Shown in pieces: positions 59,001 to 64,000 of a DNA stretch of 64,000 nt (the first letter of the stretch is position 1; every line of letters starts with the position of its first letter). The stretch is taken from assembly GCF_964355755.1 (NCBI RefSeq), contig NC_092672.1:1550001-1614000 (forward strand), read 5' to 3'. Both the position numbers and the translations under genes were made by a program. The notes below the pieces were generated by a model. That model made no database searches, was not told the DNA's origin, and worked only from the letters and a program-made list of their open reading frames with translations. This DNA comes from Antedon mediterranea (taxonomy: Eukaryota > Echinodermata > Crinoidea > Comatulida > Antedonidae).

Positions 59001-60313
59001 ATAGATGAAATGCTGTCTTAAGCAAATAAGTTAAGAGTCTTACTAATGTTTTCCTGTTGATTATTATCAGGCTATGAGTGAATGGCAACAAGATGTGGAA
59101 GAACAACGATACAAGCGACTACAACATTTACTACAAAAAAGCAATATTTACTCAAAGTTTCTGTTAGCAAAGATGGAACAACAGCAAAAACAAGAACAAC
59201 TACGTCTACAAAAACAAGCAAAGAAAAAGGCACTTGAAACGCAAGCAAAGGTACTAAACGTTGATACATTTATAAAAGATACAGTCAACTGTCCCAATAC
59301 TGGACGCCTGTGACACTGTGTGACCGTCTAATATATCTAGTTTTCTGTAATGTCTGCTATTCAGTGGAGCTGTGACTTGGTGGTTATGATGCTTGGCTAC
59401 CAATCTAAGGGTCCTGGGTTCAAGTCCTGTCAGGGTTGTTTTCCTCATGACAATTTACAACTCCACTCCCAAAGACTTAATAGTAAGTCTTTGTTTATGT
59501 AGAGCATCTTGTTTGTTTTGTGAATGGGATTGCCACCTTTGAGAAGGATAGTGAATGAATTCACTTGTGGTAATCCTTGGCAATTGAGAATGAGAATAAA
59601 AAAAAAAAATAAAATAATTCCAAATGTTAAAAAGATGGTAAAAAAGAATTTGGGTACTTTTGGACATAAAAAGAAGTCTGGTTTGGGAACGTTTCTGGTT
59701 TTCAGAGAGTATTACTCAAAAGTAGTGTTTATTGCAATGTTTTTTATTCCATTTTTATTAATCATATTGTGTTATGTTTTTACAGTTTATTTTAATATGT
59801 CATACAGTTTTGCTGACACATCAGTTTTTCTAATTTAATCTTTTTTAGACTGCTACTGCTGCCACCACAGAAGTGTTGTCCCCAACTAGAAAATCCAGGA
59901 GGAAAGAAAAACAACAAACAGATTCTGCCAACAGCAGTCAATCTGAAACAGACAGTCCTAGTGCAAAGACAGAGACAACTCCTGTAAGAAAATCTAAAAG
60001 AGGTCAAAGGTCAACTGAACCTACTCAAGCAGAACAAGCTGAAAATCAAAAACGTAAGTACCTGTTTCACAGCACATTTTAGAATTTGTCTCTTAATTAA
60101 AATTGTATTAGATAAAATATACACCACCTATGTTCTTCATAGAAGGATAAGTACTAATATTAAACAACAAATTCATTCATTCATTTTTTAATGTGAAGAG
60201 AAATATTAATAGTATTATTTTTTTTTCTTTTTTTTTTTTGCTTTTCAGCGCCAAAAAGAGGTAGAAAGAGAAAGAATGAAAGTTATAATATATCACACTA
60301 CCTAGACAAGGAG
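56010..60313 (+). CDS. HELLS: HELLS/LSH SNF2-family chromatin remodeller, first five coding exons (continues beyond window)
   Basis: Exons 56010-56118, 58505-58824, 59071-59250, 59849-60053, 60249-60313 (879 nt, 293 codons, frame open). The ATG follows an acceptor-like TTCTTTAAAG ending at 56000. The N-terminus is acidic and low-complexity with a short KPEVN repeat. Residues about 145-195 carry the HELLS coiled-coil signature, [18 protein letters not shown] then [12 protein letters not shown], nearly identical to vertebrates. A basic Ser/Lys-rich linker (KSRRKEK, KSKRGQR) follows, then [19 protein letters not shown], matching the conserved ESYNIS motif before the ATPase. The two helicase lobes are outside the window. 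The protein is a nuclear ATP-dependent remodeller (with CDCA7 in vertebrates) needed for DNA methylation and silencing of repeats. The linker is longer than in vertebrates. Confidence 0.92.
56589..57831. mobile_element. 1.24-kb DNA element, hAT-like, with subterminal hairpins
   Basis: CAGACCTTGATTTA at the left and its exact complement at the right are flanked by the direct repeat CTATAC (56583-56588, 57832-57837). CAG...CTG ends fit hAT elements, though hAT target copies are usually 8 bp. Perfect hairpins lie inside both ends: AATGGCTCTCCTCAA with its complement (56623-56656) and CACAGGCCCA at the left, GGAGCGCC pairs at the right. No transposase frame. It sits in HELLS intron 1. Confidence 0.75.
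57838..58504. other. HELLS intron 1, nothing further recognised
   Basis: AT-rich intron, ending in the acceptor TTTACTTTCTAG. Confidence 0.4.
59363..59475 (+). mobile_element. tRNA-derived SINE in HELLS intron 3
   Basis: ACTTGGTGGTTATGATGCTT (A box), an anticodon-arm-like stretch, and CCTGGGTTCAAGTCCTG (B box) are spaced as in a tRNA. The stems are too imperfect for a real tRNA. A unique body follows (CATGACAATTTACAACTCC). Confidence 0.7.
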
Positions 60314-63300
60314 GTAAGCATGCAAGATATAATATCAGACTACCTAGACAAGGAGGTAAGCATGCAAGTTATAATATATCAGACTACCTAGACAAGGAGG
60401 TAAGCATGCAAGTTATAATATATCAGACTACCTAGACAAGGAGGTAAGCATGCAAGTTATAATATATCAGACTACCTAGACAAGGAGGTAAGCATGCAAG
60501 TTATAATATATCAGACTACCTAGACAAGGAGGTAAGCATACAAGTTATAATATATCAGACTACCTAGACAAGGAGGTAAGCATGCAAGTTATAATATATC
60601 AGACTACCTAGACAAGGAGGTAAACATGCAAGTTATAATATATCAGACTACCTAGACAAGGAGGTAAGCATGCAAGTTATAATATATCAGACTACCTAGA
60701 CAAGGAGGTAAGCATGCAAGTTATAATATATCAGACTACCTAGACAAGGAGGTAAGCATGCAAGTTATAATATATCAGACTACCTAGACAAGGAGGTAAG
60801 CATGCAAGTTATAATATATCAGACTACCTAGACAAGGAGGTAAGCATACAAGTTATAATATATCAGACTACCTAGACAAGGAGGTAAGCATGCAAGATAT
60901 AATATATCAGACTACCTAGACAAGGAGGTAAGCATACAAGTTATAATATATCAGACTACCTAGACAAGGAGGTAAGCATGTAAGTTATAATATATCAGAC
61001 TACCTAGACAAGGAGGTAAGCATGTAAGTTATAATATATCAGACTACCTAGACAAGGAGGTAAACATGCAAGTTATAATATATCAGACTACCTGGACAAG
61101 TAGGTAAGCATGCAAGTTATAATATATCAGACTACCTAGACAAGGAGGTAAGCATGCAAGTTATAATATATCAGACTACCTAGACAAGGAGGTAAGCATG
61201 CAAGTTATAATATATCAGACTACCTAGACAAGGAGGTAAGCATGCAAGTTATAATATATCAGACTACCTAGACAAGGAGGTAAGCATGCAAGTTATAATA
61301 TATCAGACTACCTGGACAAGGAGGTAAGCATGCAAGTTATAATATATCAGACTACCTAGACAAGGAGGTAATAAGCATGTAAGTTATAATATATCAGACT
61401 ACCTAGACAAGGAGGTAATAAGCATGCAAGTTATAATATATCAGACTACCTAGACAAGGAGGTAAGCATGCAAGTTATAATATATCAGACTACCTGGACA
61501 AGGAGGTAAGCATGCAAGTTATAATATATCAGACTACCTAGACAAGGAGGTAAACATGCAAGTTATAATATATCAGACTACCTAGACAAGGAGGTAAACA
61601 TGCAAGTTATAATATATCAGACTACCTAGACAAGGAGGTAAGCATGCAAGTTATAATATATCAGACTACCTAGACAAGGAGGTAAGCATGCAAGTTATAA
61701 TATATCAGACTACCTGGACAAGTAGGTAAGCATGCAAGTTATAATATATCAGACTACCTAGACAAGGAGGTAAGCATGCAAGTTATAATATATCAGACTA
61801 CCTAGACAAGGAGGTAAGCATGCAAGTTATAATATATCAGACTACCTGGACAAGGAGGTAAGCATGCAAGTTATAATATATCAGACTACCTAGACAAGGA
61901 GGTAAGCATGCAAGTTATAATATATCAGACTACCTGGACAAGGAGGTAAGCATGCAAGTTATAATATATCAGACTACCTAGACAAGGAGGTAATAAGCAT
62001 GTAAGTTATAATATATCAGACTACCTAGACAAGGAGGTAAGCATGCAAGTTATAATATATCAGACTACCTAGACAAGGAGGTAATAAGCATGTAAGTTAT
62101 AATATATCAGACTACCTAGACAAGGAGGTAAGCATGCAAGTTATAATATATCAGACTACCTAGACAAGGAGGTAATAAGCATGCAAGTTATAATATATCA
62201 GACTACCTAGACAAGGAGGTAAGCATGCAAGTTATAATATATCAGACTACCTAGACAAGGAGGTAAGCATGCAAGTTATAATATATCAGACTACCTAGAC
62301 AAGGAGGTAAGCATGCAAGTTATAATATATCAGACTACCTAGACAAGGAGGTAAACATGCAAGTTATAATATATCAGACTACCTAGACAAGGAGGTAAGC
62401 ATGCAAGTTATAATATATCAGACTACCTGGACAAGGAGATAAGCATGCAAGTTATAATATATCAGACTACCTAGACAAGGAGGTAAGCATGCAAGTTATA
62501 ATATATCAGACTACCTAGACAAGGAGGTAAGCATGCAAGTTATAATATATCAGACTACCTAGACAAGGAGGTAAGCATGTAAGTTATAATATATCAGACT
62601 ACCTAGACAAGGAGGTAAGCATGTAAGTTATAATATATCAGACTACCTAGACAAGGAGGTAAACATGCAAGTTATAATATATCAGACTACCTGGACAAGT
62701 AGGTAAGCATGCAAGTTATAATATATCAGACTACCTAGACAAGGAGGTAAGCATGCAAGTTATAATATATCAGACTACCTAGACAAGGAGGTAAGCATGC
62801 AAGTTATAATATATCAGACTACCTAGACAAGGAGGTAAGCATGCAAGTTATAATATATCAGACTACCTAGACAAGGAGGTAAGCATGCAAGTTATAATAT
62901 ATCAGACTACCTGGACAAGGAGGTAAGCATGCAAGTTATAATATATCAGACTACCTAGACAAGGAGGTAATAAGCATGTAAGTTATAATATATCAGACTA
63001 CCTAGACAAGGAGGTAATAAGCATGCAAGTTATAATATATCAGACTACCTAGACAAGGAGGTAAGCATGCAAGTTATAATATATCAGACTACCTGGACAA
63101 GGAGGTAAGCATGCAAGTTATAATATATCAGACTACCTAGACAAGGAGGTAAACATGCAAGTTATAATATATCAGACTACCTAGACAAGGAGGTAAACAT
63201 GCAAGTTATAATATATCAGACTACCTAGACAAGGAGGTAAGCATGCAAGTTATAATATATCAGACTACCTAGACAAGGAGGTAAGCATGCAAGTTATAAT

Positions 63301-64000
63301 ATATCAGACTACCTGGACAAGTAGGTAAGCATGCAAGTTATAATATATCAGACTACCTAGACAAGGAGGTAAGCATGCAAGTTATAATATATCAGACTAC
63401 CTAGACAAGGAGGTAAGCATGCAAGTTATAATATATCAGACTACCTGGACAAGGAGGTAAGCATGCAAGTTATAATATATCAGACTACCTAGACAAGGAG
63501 GTAAGCATGCAAGTTATAATATATCAGACTACCTGGACAAGGAGGTAAGCATGCAAGTTATAATATATCAGACTACCTAGACAAGGAGGTAATAAGCATG
63601 TAAGTTATAATATATCAGACTACCTAGACAAGGAGGTAAGCATGCAAGTTATAATATATCAGACTACCTAGACAAGGAGGTAATAAGCATGTAAGTTATA
63701 ATATATCAGACTACCTAGACAAGGAGGTAAGCATGCAAGTTATAATATATCAGACTACCTAGACAAGGAGGTAATAAGCATGCAAGTTATAATATATCAG
63801 ACTACCTAGACAAGGAGGTAAGCATGCAAGTTATAATATATCAGACTACCTAGACAAGGAGGTAAGCATGCAAGTTATAATATATCAGACTACCTAGACA
63901 AGGAGGTAAGCATGCAAGTTATAATATATCAGACTACCTAGACAAGGAGGTAAACATGCAAGTTATAATATATCAGACTACCTAGACAAGGAGGTAAGCA
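60281..64000 (+). repeat. 44-bp minisatellite built from the HELLS exon 5 3' edge and donor, about 84 units, running off the window
   Basis: The unit is 33 exonic bases (AGTTATAATATATCA.ACTACC then TAGACAAGGAG) plus 11 intronic bases GTAAGCATGCA, donor GAG|GTAAGC included. The first copy is the real exon end; the array differs from it by C to G (CACTAC to GACTAC). Variants: +3 (GGTAATAAGC), AAACATGC, GCATACAAG, CTGGACAAG and a donor-damaging AAGTAGG. The same variant order recurs 1599 bp apart (for example 61101/62700 and 61723/63322). Confidence 0.97.

Noticed and set aside
59363-59475. A second functional tRNA gene
   Set aside because: A and B boxes are present but the acceptor and anticodon stems do not pair, so a SINE is the better call.
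60281-64000. CRISPR array
   Set aside because: The 44-bp units are contiguous with no unique spacers, are made of exon-edge sequence, and the genome is clearly animal.

Overview
The window is AT-rich nuclear DNA from an animal. Genes are broken into many small exons with GT..AG introns, introns are packed with minisatellites and MITE-like elements, and all four protein-coding genes lie on the + strand. The gene content, the AGGCCTAG-rich blocks and the style of the MITEs suggest a marine invertebrate deuterostome, most likely an echinoderm (perhaps a crinoid). That placement is my impression and was not tested by a search.

Layout: (1) 87-4231, the 3' ten exons of a Gfo/Idh/MocA-family oxidoreductase. 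(2) 4232-11500, a transposon graveyard: a 785-bp element with a 9-bp target duplication, a 2.65-kb element with ~0.8-kb terminal inverted repeats inserted into the edge of that duplication, MITEs, minisatellites and a LINE tail. (3) 16732-28869, a complete class IA PI3-kinase catalytic subunit of beta/delta type (17 coding exons, 1048 aa), probably with a non-coding first exon near 11.5-11.8 kb. (4) 31628-37149, a complete ING4/5 chromatin reader (8 exons, 246 aa), with a truncated LINE in intron 1. (5) 38342-38413 on the - strand, a tRNA-Pro(UGG). (6) 38797-51953, a complete NEURL4 with six neuralized repeats (27 exons, 1479 aa). (7) 55.1-64 kb, the promoter and first five coding exons of a HELLS/LSH chromatin remodeller, whose helicase domain lies beyond the window. 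Exon coordinates were read by hand. In the three complete genes the exon lengths add up to an open frame ending in a stop.

The genes are unrelated housekeeping or signalling genes and form no pathway. The most unusual feature is recurrent tandem duplication of exon edges. A 44-bp unit made of 33 exonic and 11 intronic bases at the 3' edge of HELLS coding exon 5, donor included, is repeated about 84 times to the window end. A 59-bp unit carrying branch-point-like sequence, acceptor and the first 33 bases of NEURL4 exon 21 occurs 8 times. The 3' part of NEURL4 exon 13 with its donor occurs 3 times. The stop-codon segment of the oxidoreductase occurs twice, and part of its exon 8 has a ghost copy upstream. 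A second pattern is a dense AGGCCTAG block just downstream of several gene starts. A third is one MITE family present about 17 times in 64 kb. I found no CRISPR, virus or prokaryotic-type system.
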